64,000 nt of DNA from Turritopsis dohrnii (Eukaryota; Cnidaria; Hydrozoa; Anthoathecata; Oceaniidae): the NCBI GenBank assembly GCA_027922465.2, contig BQMF02000828.1, positions 1 to 64,000 of the forward strand, in the 5' to 3' direction. Position 1 is the first letter of the stretch. Each line of letters begins with the position of its first letter. The notes under the pieces are model-generated. The model saw only the letters and a program-made list of their open reading frames with translations, had not been told where the DNA came from and ran no database searches. The position numbers were made by a program, and so were the translations under genes. Below are positions 45,690 to 59,000 of this stretch, in pieces.

Positions 45690-48600
45690 TTATTGTTTAT
45701 AATGTTTTAAGACTCTGGCAGAAGGATCAGTAACATTATCAATCCATTTCGGCATCCAGAAATAGGGTATCAATTGACTTTGACCAGGAAAATTTGCTTC
45801 GAATATTTTTCGATAATACAACGCTTCTGCTGTCTTTGGTGGGTTATGAGGATAAAGCGTGTGCGCTTCCTTCATATCGTTTTCTTTAACTTTCGTTGAT
45901 GCGTGTCGTTGCAATTGACAAGACCAGCTATCTTCAGAGCTGGATACACCATCACTAAATGCTTCTTTTGCGCGCCATAAAACCTCTGACGGAAGCAGAT
46001 CATCTAGATAGCCATCGAAGGACGATCTTAGAAGATATTTTTCAATACCTTTTTGTGGTTGAACTAACTCTTTAGGTAAGGAGAGATAATAAGATGTGAA
46101 CGCTTTGTCTAAAAATGGAACACGCAATTCAAGACCATGAGCCGAAGTTGCTCTATCAGCACGTAGATTGTCATAAAGGTACAAGTCACGCAGCAGGCGT
46201 TTGGATTCCTCGTGAGCTTCCATGGCGTTAGGTGCTTTGTGAAAGTAGATATAACCTTGAGTCAATTCATCTGATCCTTCGCCTGAGAAAATAACCACGG
46301 TATCTGTTTTCTCTCGAATGTACTTGCTAAGCATGTACATAGGAATTGATGCCCTGTTTGTGGTGATATCATAAGATTCTAACGCAAAGGTTACTTTCTC
46401 CATGCTGGCAAAAGCTTCTTCGGAGGAAAAGAAAACTTCATGGTGTTCTGTGCCTAACTTGTCTGCAACCTTCTTTGCATTCAGTATATCAGGAGATCCG
46501 GGAAGACCAATAGAAAACGTCTGGATTGGATATTGGAAGCCTTCTTCTCTGGCTAACTTTACAACAAGAGATGCTACGAGGCTGGAATCTAATCCCCCAG
46601 ATAACAAACAACCAATTCTTCGTTCAGCCATTAATCGTTTTCGGACAGCATTTGTAAATAGATTTCGAATATTCTCCTTTACGTCTTCGCCTAACTTTAC
46701 TTGATAATCGAACTCTGGCATAACATCAACATCAGTGAACGAATCTTCTTTTATCAATTGAACATGACCAGTTAATTTGCAAACATTGAACGAAGCAAAT
46801 GTTCCAGGTTTAAACGGGATTATTTTCTCCAAGTTGCCGTTGTTTTCGGGAAGATTCACAAGGCCCTTAGCTTCAGAACAAACCCCCAATTTCCCGTTCG
46901 CAGGCCTCATTGTAAATAACGGCTTTACTCCAAATGTGTCGCGTCCTATATGGAAGGTTCCATTGCTTGTGTCAAATATTGCCAAACCAAAGACACCATC
47001 TAATAGCTGTAATGTCTTCTCGATACCAAATTTATTGTACAAGTGAATTATAACTTCACCATCCATTCTAAAAGCAATACAATAATAGAATTCACATTCC
47101 CAACTTTGATACTCGATGAGGAATCATCAATTACTCATTCTGATACGAATCTGAAATTCTTATTTTTATCTTTTTCCAGATAGGCCTTTGTAGAAACAGT
47201 TAAAGTGATTTGCGAAAGTCAAAAAATGGGATTCGGGATTTTTGAAATTGAATCCTCTGAAAACAGTCTTTATACCACAAAGAGTTGAGGTACATATTAA
47301 CGTGCGTGAAGAAGGCTATAAAGTTTGTATAGCCTTAATACAAGTTATGCAAATTTATACAAGTTTGTTCAGACCATATAATTTGAAAATGGCGTAGGAT
47401 GGCGTAAAATGTTTTATACACTTTTAAATATTTCTTATCTATAATGGCAAAGATTGATACAAGATTTTTTTATATGGAACCTTAATTTTGCTCTGAGCCT
47501 GGTATTTCTTATTATTTTAGAAAGTATCAGCCTCGGGTCCAGGAAAATTTCCCCTGCTGGAAAATTTCCCATCGGATGAAAATTCATCGGTTCATCGACT
47601 ATTGTTTTCATTCTGGAAGTATTGTAGGTTTTTCATTATTATTTAACTTTATAGATATTACATATATTTTACAACTTTACATTTCTCAAAATATCATTAA
47701 ACACAAAGTAGATAGCAAGCGGGCAGCGTTCGAAAGAAAAGTTTCTTTTTTTAAAAAAAATGGCTAATAAAAATATCTTGAAGTAACATATCTGATTCAA
47801 TTTGATTCGATTAACCGTTTGCAATTGCGACCAATTAATAGATCACACTTCAATTAATAGATCACACTTCAATTAATTGAGAACTACGATGGCTCCGAGG
47901 CAATGGTACAATTTGGGTTTATATCCTTAATCTAACCACCTATCAGTTCTTAGTGAAAGAAAAAAACATCATCAAAAAATGCTATTGTTACTACGACACC
48001 AACATCATATGTAGCGTAAACTCGTAAACTCTAGCGTAAACTCGTAAAAATTGTCTTTGTTTATTTATAGGAGAAAGAAATTGTAACTAGATACAATAAT
48101 GCCGGTATGCCGTTTGAGTAAAGAACCGCAAAATTTAAGTGAAAACCGTTAGTCAAAGAACGATTCTTGAACTTCCACCCAGAATCGATCTCATCTGACA
48201 GCCATCTTGAGTTTAGTACGCTCGTTCATCTCCTCGAAGCGGAAACATCTTTGAGCAGTGAAAACATTTAAAATCGAGAAAAAACATTGACAAAAATACA
48301 CTTTTTTTATGAGTAACCAAGTAGTAACTTTAGTAGCAAAATGTTGCTTAGAAAATGACAATTTTTTAGTTGCTAAGTATTAATTGAAAAGATATGTGTT
48401 TCCAGTTTTGAAAACTTTTGTGCACGTTTAAGTATCTAAGTACAAAGTCTAGGACAAAGTACTTCAACCTAGTGTAACCACCTAGTGTAACAATTTTAAG
48501 AAATGTGCTGCAGCTATGCTAGTGCTGCATCATTTCAAAATTTCATGTTGCTAATTTATCTAATATGCTCGTAGTACTGTTGTTTAACTTTTTGAGAAAA

Positions 48601-49507
48601 TTTACTAGTGCTGCTCATAAACGTATTGCTTATAAAAAAAAAAAAACGCTTAGGCAAGAGTGACCTTCAGCGGAGCCATCGCAATAAAACGCATCAAAAT
48701 TATTAATGGGCGAAAAACTCTTTTCTCAATGTTTTGTAGTACGGATGGTTTATCAACCTCTTGGTCAGTATTTTATACTCTTCTATTGGTTGTTTTTGAT
48801 GTTTTTAAAAACATTATTTCGTCATTCGGAAAGAATATGCAAGTTATGCAGTGTCTCCTATAAGATGTGTAATATTAAATATTCGCAGTATTTCGTGGAG
48901 CATGTGTAATCTTTTGCCTTTTACATTTCAAATAATGGATTGTCACATTTACCTATAGTTTTCCGACAAACACGACGCTGTTCTTTGTAGTTATATTCAT
49001 AAAGAACATACGCGCAGAAGGAAATTAAAAAATGGGAAAATACTTAAGTATTTAAAATTTTGCAATATGCTAAGGTACGAAAAGCCTTTGAGTAGAAGTT
49101 GATTAGGCTAGAGTTTCTTTTCCGGCATGTTCTGTAAAGTTAATTAAAAAAGGTGGTAAAATTTTTTGATAATCCGCAGGATGCATTTTAGTACCTCCTG
49201 GAGCGACATAAAAATATACCTACTTCGTCGAGCAATCGAAGCCATATTTTTCAATCAATAACTTGTAATTGTAAATCTCTCCGTTGTACATGAGATGAAT
49301 ATGCGGGAGAGTAAAGAGGCGCATCGGTTGTTGACCATGTAAATCATCCATGATGGAGAGACGATGATGGGCCAAGTAAACATGTTGAAAATTTGGAATA
49401 CTTTCAACTCTGAAAAAATCGGGTCCACGATGTGCAATCTGCAAGGCGTGATGAAGTTCCGATGATATACTGTGGTCGTAACCTAGCAACGCCCATATCC
49501 CACACAT
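45690..49507 (-). CDS. ASNS: Asparagine synthetase (glutamine-hydrolysing), two coding exons
   Basis: This enzyme makes asparagine from aspartate, glutamine and ATP in the cytosol. Exon 49520-49224 carries the ATG at 49507 (MCGIWALLG, with Cys2 as glutaminase nucleophile), then AHRGPDFF, AHHRLSIMDDLHGQQPM and YNGEIYNYKLL. The donor gtaggt splits a Lys codon, rejoined at 47067 (acceptor gcttttag). The second exon 47067-45690 encodes GEVIIHLYNKFGIEKT, the ATP pyrophosphatase loop LLSGGLDSSLVASL, FSGEGSDELTQGY and LELRVPFLDKAF. The total is about 553 residues, against 561 in human. Thus 459 codons sit in one exon, few introns for an animal ASNS. The frame is intact and probably functional. A non-coding exon lies upstream of the acceptor at 49521. 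Confidence 0.95.
47068..49223 (-). other. Intron of the asparagine synthetase gene
   Basis: 2.16 kb, GT..AG. It contains a short direct duplication at about 47835-47870 (aattaatagatcacacttc twice). No nested gene is recognised. Confidence 0.8.
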
Positions 49508-49520
49508 GTTTGTTAGTGAT

Positions 49521-52500
49521 CTGAAAAAACAAAACATTTCCGGTTGTAAAATACAAACAAAAGGTATCAAATTATTCCACTGGGCATATTAGTCGAAAAA
49601 TAAATGCGGAGGAGTACATTTCTAAAGAAGTATACGCACTATTTCAACGGAAACGTTTGTCGCAGTGACTTTTTGACATCTTTGCCCAGTGGGATAGGTT
49701 ATCTCTATAGAGCCAATACAAAAATTCTCTCTCCTTGCATGAATATGTTAAAGCGTTAACATATCCCTGCCCCTTGTAAACACTTGTATCATTATTTAGT
49801 AAATATAAAACAAATTTTGATTTGGCGAAACCTTTCTTACTTCAGGCCATGAAAATACCAAGAGGGTTTACATGTTTTGTACTTATCAAATGATGATACA
49901 TACAAAACCTCTTTAAAAAACACAAACCACTTCTTCCGTGACTGCATCATACCTCCTCTATCAACGCTATTATTACTATCTAAACATCGAAGTTAGTTGC
50001 CGTAAAATTCCGATTACCTATTTTTGAAGCACACGAGTGTTTGTTGATACTTGTGTTCTGACACGAAGTCTCTTCATTAAACCATGATAAAGCTTTGATA
50101 GACTATTTCCGAGAAAGTATTTTAAAGATTTCCCATTTGGCTTATAATAAACATCTCAGTTTAAACATTGCATTGTGGCCTAGTCTTCAGTCTCGTATTG
50201 ATTTTATTCAATGTTCTATTAAATGTGATATTTTATCACTGACTACAAGACCTCTGTTACTTCCAGTTTGGTTGGTTAACCTATGTATAGCTTAACTAAA
50301 ACTTAGGATTTCCTTTTTAAAAGAAATTTATAAAGCACATAAGACGCATATGGTTTTTGCTTCAAGAAAAGTGGATATCTTCTTTTTCTTCAGGAAATGC
50401 CTATTTTTTATAAGAATAACAATTCTTCTCTAATAAGAAAAATCTTGTATTTAAACCTTCGGGAATGCAATGCATAGCAATAAATTTCGTTTTCACCAGG
50501 GAAAACGGCTTTTATATCTTTCTTCACACCTTTCAAAGTTAATAGGTTAATAGGTATTTGGTGCAGCGACACACGAAGTCATGTTTAAGAGGGAAACACA
50601 AGATATCGGTAAGTGTTTTGAACATACGTTCGGAACGCAATAACAAAGATGGTAGACGAGACATGATAGACGATAGATAAGTTAGAGCGCCAGAAACTGC
50701 CAGCATTAATTCATGTATAGACTGCTAGAACGCCTTGACAAAACATCGTTTGAGGACTATACGATTGGAGCTATAGTGGAGTTAAAGTACGTTGAATTCA
50801 TAGACTCGTTTATCATTTATATAGGACACTCTGTTATGTTACATGAACTCTATATAGTACGCTTTCTAGGTTTGTTTTTATCGTAGTTCTATATGCTTGT
50901 ATAGGCACATATATATTGATCTGTATTTTAGGTATTTCGAACCTATTGAAATATATCTGTTTGAAAGATTCCAGTTTCTCCTTATTTACGTCCTCAAAAC
51001 AGATTAGGTTTCAATTTGGATTTTTGCATTTGTGTACTTAGTGTAATAGACTCTTTCTCGAATTTCTGTTTAAACAACTTATAAAGGCCTGGTTACCAAG
51101 TTTCTACGGCGTATATTATTGTTCTGCTAATTAAATACCTTAACTTCTTGGTAGTATTCACTCATATTATTTCCATTCGGCAGTGAAATAATTAAATTCA
51201 GTTTTAATCTTTAAGTTGAAGTAACAGGTACGTCTTGTTGACTTTGCCATAACACGACGTTTAAACAGATAAGAATTTGGGAAATGTCTATTGGATTGCG
51301 TCATACAATAGACTCGAAATGCGGAACAATCGGAGGATTCGGTTTGATAGAGATTACTTTTTAATATTTGATATTATGCTGGGGATTATGTGATTAGGAA
51401 AAATTTTGAACTTAATATATAAATATACTGAAAATCCGATTTCATGGTTTCCATTCCGATTGATAAATCCGTTCGAAAGTTTTCGGAGAAATGTACATTT
51501 ATTATTAATTGGAATATAAATCACTTTTTAATTAAATACATTACTATTACGAATGAGTTTGTTTTTACACCGCCGTGTGTGTCAGTCTTTCAAACACAAT
51601 ATCGCAAAGTAAAAAATAGCATTGCTCATTCATAGCGTTTGATTTCAAAAATTATTAGCTATTTGAAACTGCAATTTTTTTATGGAATAAATGAAATACA
51701 AGAAACTGAAAGAATATAAAAATTTTGATTTACCTTTAAGTTTCCAACTTTTCGACCATCTGGAAATGAAGTAGTTCTTGAATAAAACCTCCCGTACTCC
51801 CATAATCATATAAATACGCTCTCCTCCGCTGTGCTTGTATATTGCTTAATGTATGGGAACAATACTGATTGTGGAGATGTATTAGGAAATAAATATTTAA
51901 CGATCTGCTGATTTATATTGAGCAATAATTCTAATCACGTGCTAAACACGTTCATTATGCGTGAACCAATCAATAGATCCCGCGATGAACATTCGAACGT
52001 TGCTACTAGGACCAATCAGTTGAGCGTATTAAAATTCGAAAACTGCAAAACAACTGACAACAGGAAGGACATTTAAAATAAAATTTCTAATAAAAATATT
52101 GTTTTAGAGAAATTATGTACATCCACAAACACTCAAAAACCATCTACATCAAAACATGAATGAGATAGAAATATGAATTTAAAACGATTTTAACATCGAT
52201 AAATAAACACCACAAAACTCCAGATTAAATGAAAAACAACAAGATTGTTAGGATATGTTCAGTCTAATTCAAATTTAACACACCCACGGAAAAACCGTAA
52301 ATTTATCGTCTCCTAACCCTTGTTGTTTTAGTATTATTGATGATCAGGAAGAAATAGGAAATAAGTGGTATATCTGGTATCAGAGAGGCAACAAAAAATT
52401 GAATTGCATTGAAGTAGTGTTTAACTAGTGCATTGAATGCATTCTTAATTCATTGCCATGGCAGAAAAAGTCACCATGTAAACCCAAAAGTCGTGGCAGT

Positions 52501-53189
52501 ATAAAATCTCATATAAAAATGTTTCCAGTGGGATACTCAACTTTTATTACCTCGTGTTAAAATGATGATTATTATTTATGATAATACTTGGAGGATTTTC
52601 ATTGGTGGAAAAATGTGATGAAAAAAAAAAGTTCTAAAGGTCAGTTTCATGTGCGCATGCTCCAACTGCGTTGTATAAAAATTTTTTGAATGCTTCAAGA
52701 ACTTCTTTCACAATATTTTGTTTTGCTTTTGCAACTAACTACACGCTACAGAATGTTGTCCTTCCTATTACAAACGTGTTCACTCTAGTTAATCGACTTT
52801 TCTCATGACAGAAAAATCAACAAAATAATTCATGTGAGTTTTGTGTCAAAAATTGGACAAACGTATTTTGAAAACATTTGCGGTTTTCAATACATGAATT
52901 ATGGTGGTACAAATACTAACCAAATTATGTTCTCACGCAATTTACAATATTTGGGAATATTTTAAAAAGAATCATCGAAATAATGCGCAGTAGTTATAGT
53001 TCCGATGCGCAGCGAGCCTCACAGTCATGCGCAGTTGAAAAATATTACATTGCGTAGTAGCTTATGTGGCGTAATCTTTTCCGACATTTTTTTAATTTTA
53101 ATTTTTATCTAAAAGCTTCTACTAAATATGAAAAGAACATTTTATTTTTACGTATATTATAGCATTTCATAAACTGTCAAACGTTTCAC
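49521..53189. other. Non-coding stretch upstream of asparagine synthetase
   Basis: The promoter and first exon of ASNS should lie here, unrecognised. Segment 49605-49695 (ggagtacatttct..., ctttgcccagtggga) recurs in diverged form at about 54690-54778 and 55608-55685. No other gene, RNA or element end is recognised. Confidence 0.4.
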
Positions 53190-54365
53190 TTTGTAATCCC
53201 GCCGCACTTTCTAATCCACACTGTTGCAGTTTGTAATCCATTTTGTCGGAATCTGTTATCTCCCCCATAGAAACGAGGTAACAGCAATAATAAAAACTTA
53301 ATTTAAACTTTAACCAGATTCATATTCGCGTAAACTTATTATGATTTTTCGCGTTCTTTCATTTTTGCGGGATAATGGGATTGTTCACAAATGACGTCAA
53401 CCATTTTTTCAAGATTTCCATATTTGGACTGAAGAGAAATGTATTGCAACAACAAAAGACGTCTTACAAATAAATAAATAAGAAAATAAATAAATAAATA
53501 AATTACTTTTCGAAATTTCCTCTATCATCATCGAAAAACTTTACTTCCAATATTTCGTCACTGCTCTCATCTTCGTCATGATCACTATCAACATCATACA
53601 GTGTTCCATCACAGTTGCTTTAATGGTGCTGTAGTATTTTTTGCACTTTCCACAAATAGTTCGGTGGCGGTCTTTGGTCACCCATACAATTAGTATATAT
53701 GGGTTTTAATTTTATTTTCTCATTATATGGTCCCTTGGCAAAGCTGGGGAAATTTTTTTATAGGGTTTTGAATTGGGTAGGGTCATTGTCCTTAAAAAGT
53801 CGATTTTCGAAGTTCATATGAAGCTATAAAACTGATTGTACCATCAGATAGGGCTTGAAGTAGATCTCCAAAATTTGTCTAATTTGGTCGGCTTAAAACC
53901 CACCTTAATCAGACGCGTCTAGAAGAGTACTATCGATTAGAGGTATAGTTTATAAGATTTCCATGGCTAGATCGTGAGACATTGGAGTTTGAAAGTTTGT
54001 TGACTCATCGTTTTTCGACGTTTTTGGTCCTTTTTGCTGAGTCAGCAGGGCAATGACCCTACCCAATTCAAAACCCTATAAAAATATTTCCCCAGCTTTG
54101 GGAGCTTGCCCGTTCAAACAAAACGTTAAAAATATCAACACGGAAAAATTTACACAGGCTACTGATCACCACATTCAGTTTAAACATCTTCATTAGAAAA
54201 AACTTTGTATGGAGGATTGCCGAGTGCGACAAGAGAGATTACAAATTACGACGGATTGGGGCATTACAAATTGCGATAAACGGATTACAAAATTCCACAA
54301 AGACTACAAATTGCGACAGGGTGGATTACAAAGTCGGACAGGATTATAAATTGAGGTGTTGCAGC
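53190..54365. mobile_element. Possible DNA element with GATTACAAA subterminal repeats
   Basis: On the left, tttgtaatcc and ctaatccac words recur at 53190-53260. On the right, complementary ggattacaaa / attacaaattgcgac words recur five or more times at 54238-54350. The arrangement suggests long structured inverted ends. Exact boundaries and class are unclear. Confidence 0.45.
53739..54100. mobile_element. Palindromic MITE with ~57-bp inverted repeats
   Basis: The left arm starts CAAAGCTGGGGAAAT and contains gggttttgaattgggtaggg. The right arm is its inverse complement, ending ATTTCCCCAGCTTTG. It is nested inside the GATTACAAA element. No target duplication is seen. Confidence 0.75.
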
Positions 54366-55954
54366 AGTGATAGTTTACCTCCACTATAAGTATCTCATGA
54401 TTTGAGTTTTCATTCTTGAAGTTTATGCCTGCATTTAACCATTTAACCAAGTCCAGGGCAAAAACACATTGCAACAGCGTTGTAGTAATTCTAGAGGTAA
54501 CGTTGATTCAACGTAGTGGTGAAATTGTTAATGCGATACGTTAATTTCACACAGGGGTCACTTTAACCGTTTGTGTTCGCTATCCGAGAGTGAGATCGAG
54601 GTTTAAGATCTGAAGGAGTCATACTACCGACTATAACAGTGTAAAACCGCCTACTCAACTGAAGAGGACTGGTGACTAGTTCAGTTGTTGAAGCAAAAAG
54701 TATATTTGTATTGAAGTATACACACTATTTCAATGAAAATATGGAGTGTTTTTTTTCGACATTTTTTGCCCACTGGGTTCATGTTCTAATGCCAGCAAAG
54801 CCATGGATATCCATACAGCCACTTTCAGATAAGCGATTTACGAAACAGTTCTCTGAAATCGAATCTTTTTCTTTCCTATTTGCTCCCACATTCAAATTTA
54901 TTTTACACCTGAAGTTACCTATGGCTACACTGCCTGGTATTCCCATTTGAAAATCCATTGAAATGTGGAATTGTGGATCTATTGAACACTTTGGATTCTC
55001 TTTCAGGAGAAAATATTTTTCTTGAATGTTCCATGAAAATAAAGAGAAAAGGAGGTTGGATCCGAGCATGCTGCAAACTGAGCATCAGTTACGTAATTCT
55101 TCAAAAATGTTTATGCGCATGCTCTGTGAAACTTTATATACAGATCTCCTGCTCTATCTACTTTTTGAGACGTTCTCTATAGTCATCTTCATTGCATCTT
55201 CGTAATGAAAATTGAACGAAATTCCTTTTACGCAACATATTACACGTAACAATATCTTTTTTACAACCACTAAGTATCATACTTGAGTTGTTGTTGTTGT
55301 TGTTATTGTTGTTATTGTTGTTATTGTTGTTAGGTGTCTGTTTTATTTATTGCTGTAGTTTTCTAATTTTGAAAATGAAGAGCCACTTGCATCATCATTT
55401 AAGAAATACTAGTGTTTATTATTTCAGAGTATTACTTGATACTAAGGAATTTCCAAGCAGAGGTATATGAATGACAGCAAGTTTTTCTACTCGTCGATCA
55501 GTCATTAGTTAATGACGATACCATATGTCGTCTAAAACATTTTGAGACATAAGTCAAAGTTTGATAGCAACACATGCCTGCGGAATAACATCGCTTAAGA
55601 TCACTGCGAAGGAGTACATTTCTATATTTCAATGAAAATGTTCTCCTTCGCCTTGACTTTGCGACGATTTTGCCAACTGGCTAGCTGGAAAGTCAGAACT
55701 AAAAAATCCAGGTAGAATTTAGGTAGACTTTTTTAGTAAACTACATTATCAACCATTTCAGCCCCCTTCGATGCGAAACCCAGTTATAGGGTTCAAACCC
55801 TATGCACCAGGGTGTCGTAATACATGAATAAAGCACGGCTATACTCACCCGTGGAGACTTAATTTTACTGGTCATACCAGACGGTCAAAACTTTCAGTCC
55901 ATTTTAAATCTACTTTGTGTATTAAAAGCTTTTGAAATGAATTATTTTGTTGAA
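54366..55954. other. Non-coding stretch
   Basis: A (GTT)n microsatellite lies at 55286-55332. Two diverged copies of the 90-bp repeat first seen at 49.6 kb are present. A tRNA-like T-arm word (gggttcaaaccct) at 55788 lacks the rest of a tRNA. Confidence 0.4.
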
Positions 55955-56045
55955 GAAATCATCGCTGGCGAGTTGACATAAGGTCGACGAAAATATTGTG
56001 ATGAAAATAAATTTTTGTATATACTTATAAGCAAATAAAATAAAA
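55955..56045 (+). mobile_element. Penelope-like element 3' fragment
   Basis: About 90 bp match the 3' end of the element at 36 kb (atcatcgct.gcgagttgacataaggtc to aagcaaataaaataaaa). It abuts the terminal CTAG of the second Helitron array directly. Confidence 0.65.
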
Positions 56046-59000
56046 CTAGCCGCCAAGGCGGCGTCGCTCGCCGCCCATGTTCAACCTGCGTTGAGTTCAC
56101 GAAAAATAAAATTAAGGAATTGGCAATGATAAGTGTACCCATGTTGTAGAGCTCGAAAAACTGATCAAAAAGTGTATGGGATCGCTTTGCTACGACCAAC
56201 CGTTACAGAGATATCGTCGGTCAAAGATTTTGATGACATCACAGATCCGCACCCCAAAAAAATTTAGCCTAAATTTGAGTTCATGAAAATTAGAATTAAG
56301 GAATTGACAATGGAAAGTGTTACCATCTTGTAGAGCTCGAAATTCTGAGCAAGAAAATGTATAGAATCAAATGTCTGTGACGCACCGTTTCGGAGATATC
56401 GTACATCAAAAGTTTTGATGACGTCATAGAGCCCCGTCCCCAAAAATTTTGCCCAAATTTTTTTGTCACCCATTGGTCAATATCGCGGACCCCCAAAAAC
56501 GTCAGTAATCCCTATTGGTTACCGAGATAATTTTCCCTAAACGTCGCATTCGATTAGGGTCTCAATACAATGGTTTCACACTGACGTCGCACAAAATAAA
56601 ATAAAATAATCTCTCCCACAACTCAGTCTACCATTTTGCGTGACAGACAAACAAACAAACAGAGAATCGGCTATTAATATATAGAAGCCGCCAAGGCGGC
56701 GTCGCTCGCCGCCCATGTCCACTGTCCATGTATCACTGTATAAATAAACGTAAAATTTCCTTATAAACGGCTCGTACAACTTGTGTTCAACCAGAAGCAG
56801 ATTCGAAGTCACAACCTCTGGTAAAACCAATCTTTTATCAGTGTAACAATACACTCAAAACGTATAGAGAGAAAACTTCAACTTTTTACTAACTTCTGTT
56901 TTAAAAAAGTTACGCGCTCTAACATGGGTGCTATCAAACGTAAGGGGGAAATGGTTTCTCTTCTTAAAAAGATCACACGGGAGGAGAGAAAAAAAGGCAC
57001 GTGCTAAATGAATAAAGTGAATAAAAAAAACGTTCGATCTGACTAAAATAGATTAAAAGAAATCGATTAAAACAAATTAAGACAAAAGCAAAAAAAAATA
57101 TTTTGTTTCATGATTCTCTTTTTTTATCGGTTTTTAAATATTTTGATTGCTCGAAAAAAAGTTCACCCGTCTCAGACAGTCACGAAAGGGTTAGGATACA
57201 CTGGCAAACCGAACATGCTGCCACGTTCTGCCACTGCTGCTTTTTGTCCAAAATGTTTAATCAGTTAGTTTCTTTGTATTTAGTTGATGTATTGTTTTCA
57301 AAGCCAAGTCAACGGTGGTCCTTGGAATATAAAACTAACAATAATAATAAAAACAAAACGTTATCTCTACTGGTTCACCAGCCAAAAAAAGTCACGTTCG
57401 ATTGGGGTTGCAGTGTATTTGTTTCTAACTCACGTCGCACACAAAAAAAGAAATAATTTCGCTCACAACTCAATCTACCATTTTGCGTGACAGACAAACA
57501 AACAGACAGAGAATCGGCTATTAATATATAGACTAGCCGCCAAGGCAGCGTCGCTCGCCGCCCATGTTCAGCCTGCGTTGTATCGCCACCTGCTCCAAAT
57601 TATTGCACTTAAAACCAGCGATAAGACTTCCTTTGCTGCTGGCTTTATCGCTTAATAAAGCTCGTTTGCGCATGAAGAGAAATACGTTTCTGGTGTTTTA
57701 AATCTTGCATGTCCTTAACTCAGCCGTTCATTGTCGCGGTCGCATTTAAAATGTCAGTAGACTTTCTTGCTTTACACAATGTATTCCGAACGTGAACTTC
57801 ACGTGGTTTTTATTTACGATTTTAAACCAATCAAATATCAGTTTAACAATACACTCAAAACGCAGAGAGAAAAAACTTCTCAACTTATTATTAGCTTTTG
57901 TTTTACGCGCTCTAACATGGGTGCTGTCAGAAGTAGGTGAAAAAATGGTTTCTCTTCTTAAAAAGATCACACGGGAGGAGAAAAAAAATGCACGTGCTAA
58001 ATGAATGAAGTGAATAAAAAACGTTCGATCAGATTAAAATACATTAAAAGAAATCGATTAAAAGAAATTAAGACAACTATTAAGACAAAAGCAAAAAAAT
58101 ATATATATATATTTTGTTTCATGATTCTCTTTTTTTTACCTATCGGTTTTTAAACATTTTGATTGCTCGAAAAAAAGTTCACCCGTCTCAGACAGTCAGG
58201 CAAGAGTTAGTGGCAAACCGAACATATGCTGCCACGTTCTGCCACTGCTGCTTTTATGTCCAAAACGTTTAATCAGTTAGTTTCTTTGTATTTAGTTGAT
58301 GTACTGTTTTCAAAGCTAAGTCAACGTGGAATATAAAACTAACAATAATAATAAAAACAAAACGTTATTCCTATTAGTTCATCAGCCAAAAAAAGTCACG
58401 TTCGATTGGGGGTTGCAATGTATTTGTTTCGAACTCACGTCGCACACAAAAAAAGAAATAATTTCGCTCACAACTCAATCTACCATTTTGCGTGACTTAC
58501 AAACAAACAAACAAACAGATAGACAGACAGAGAATCGGCTATTAATATATAGACTAGCCGCCAAGGCGGCGTCGCTCGCCGCCCATGTCCACCTGCTCTG
58601 TAACACTGTATCAATAAACGTCAAATTTCCTTATAAGCGGCTCGTACAACTTGTGTTCAACCAGAAGCAGATTCGAAGTCACAACCTCTGGTAAAACCAA
58701 TCTTTTGTCAGTGTAACAATACACTCAAATCAAAACATAGAGAGAGAAAACTTCAACTTTTATTAGCTTTTGTTTTAAAAAAAACTTACGCGCTCTAACA
58801 TGGGTGCTATCAAGCGTAAGGGGGAAATGGTTTCTCTTCTTAAAAAGATCACACGGGAAGAGAGAAAAAAAACCACGTGCTAAATGAATAAAGTGAATAA
58901 AAAAACGTTCGATCTGAAGGGCATAACAATAAAAAAAAAAGTAATTAAATTATAAAAAAAAAGCAAAAAAATATTTTGTTTCGTGATACTCTTTTTTTTA

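Noticed and set aside
46402..47046. Plus-strand ORFs opposite asparagine synthetase
   Set aside because: Antisense shadows of a strongly conserved coding exon.
55780..55830. tRNA-like T-arm word gggttcaaaccct
   Set aside because: No acceptor stem, D arm or anticodon arm could be fitted around it.
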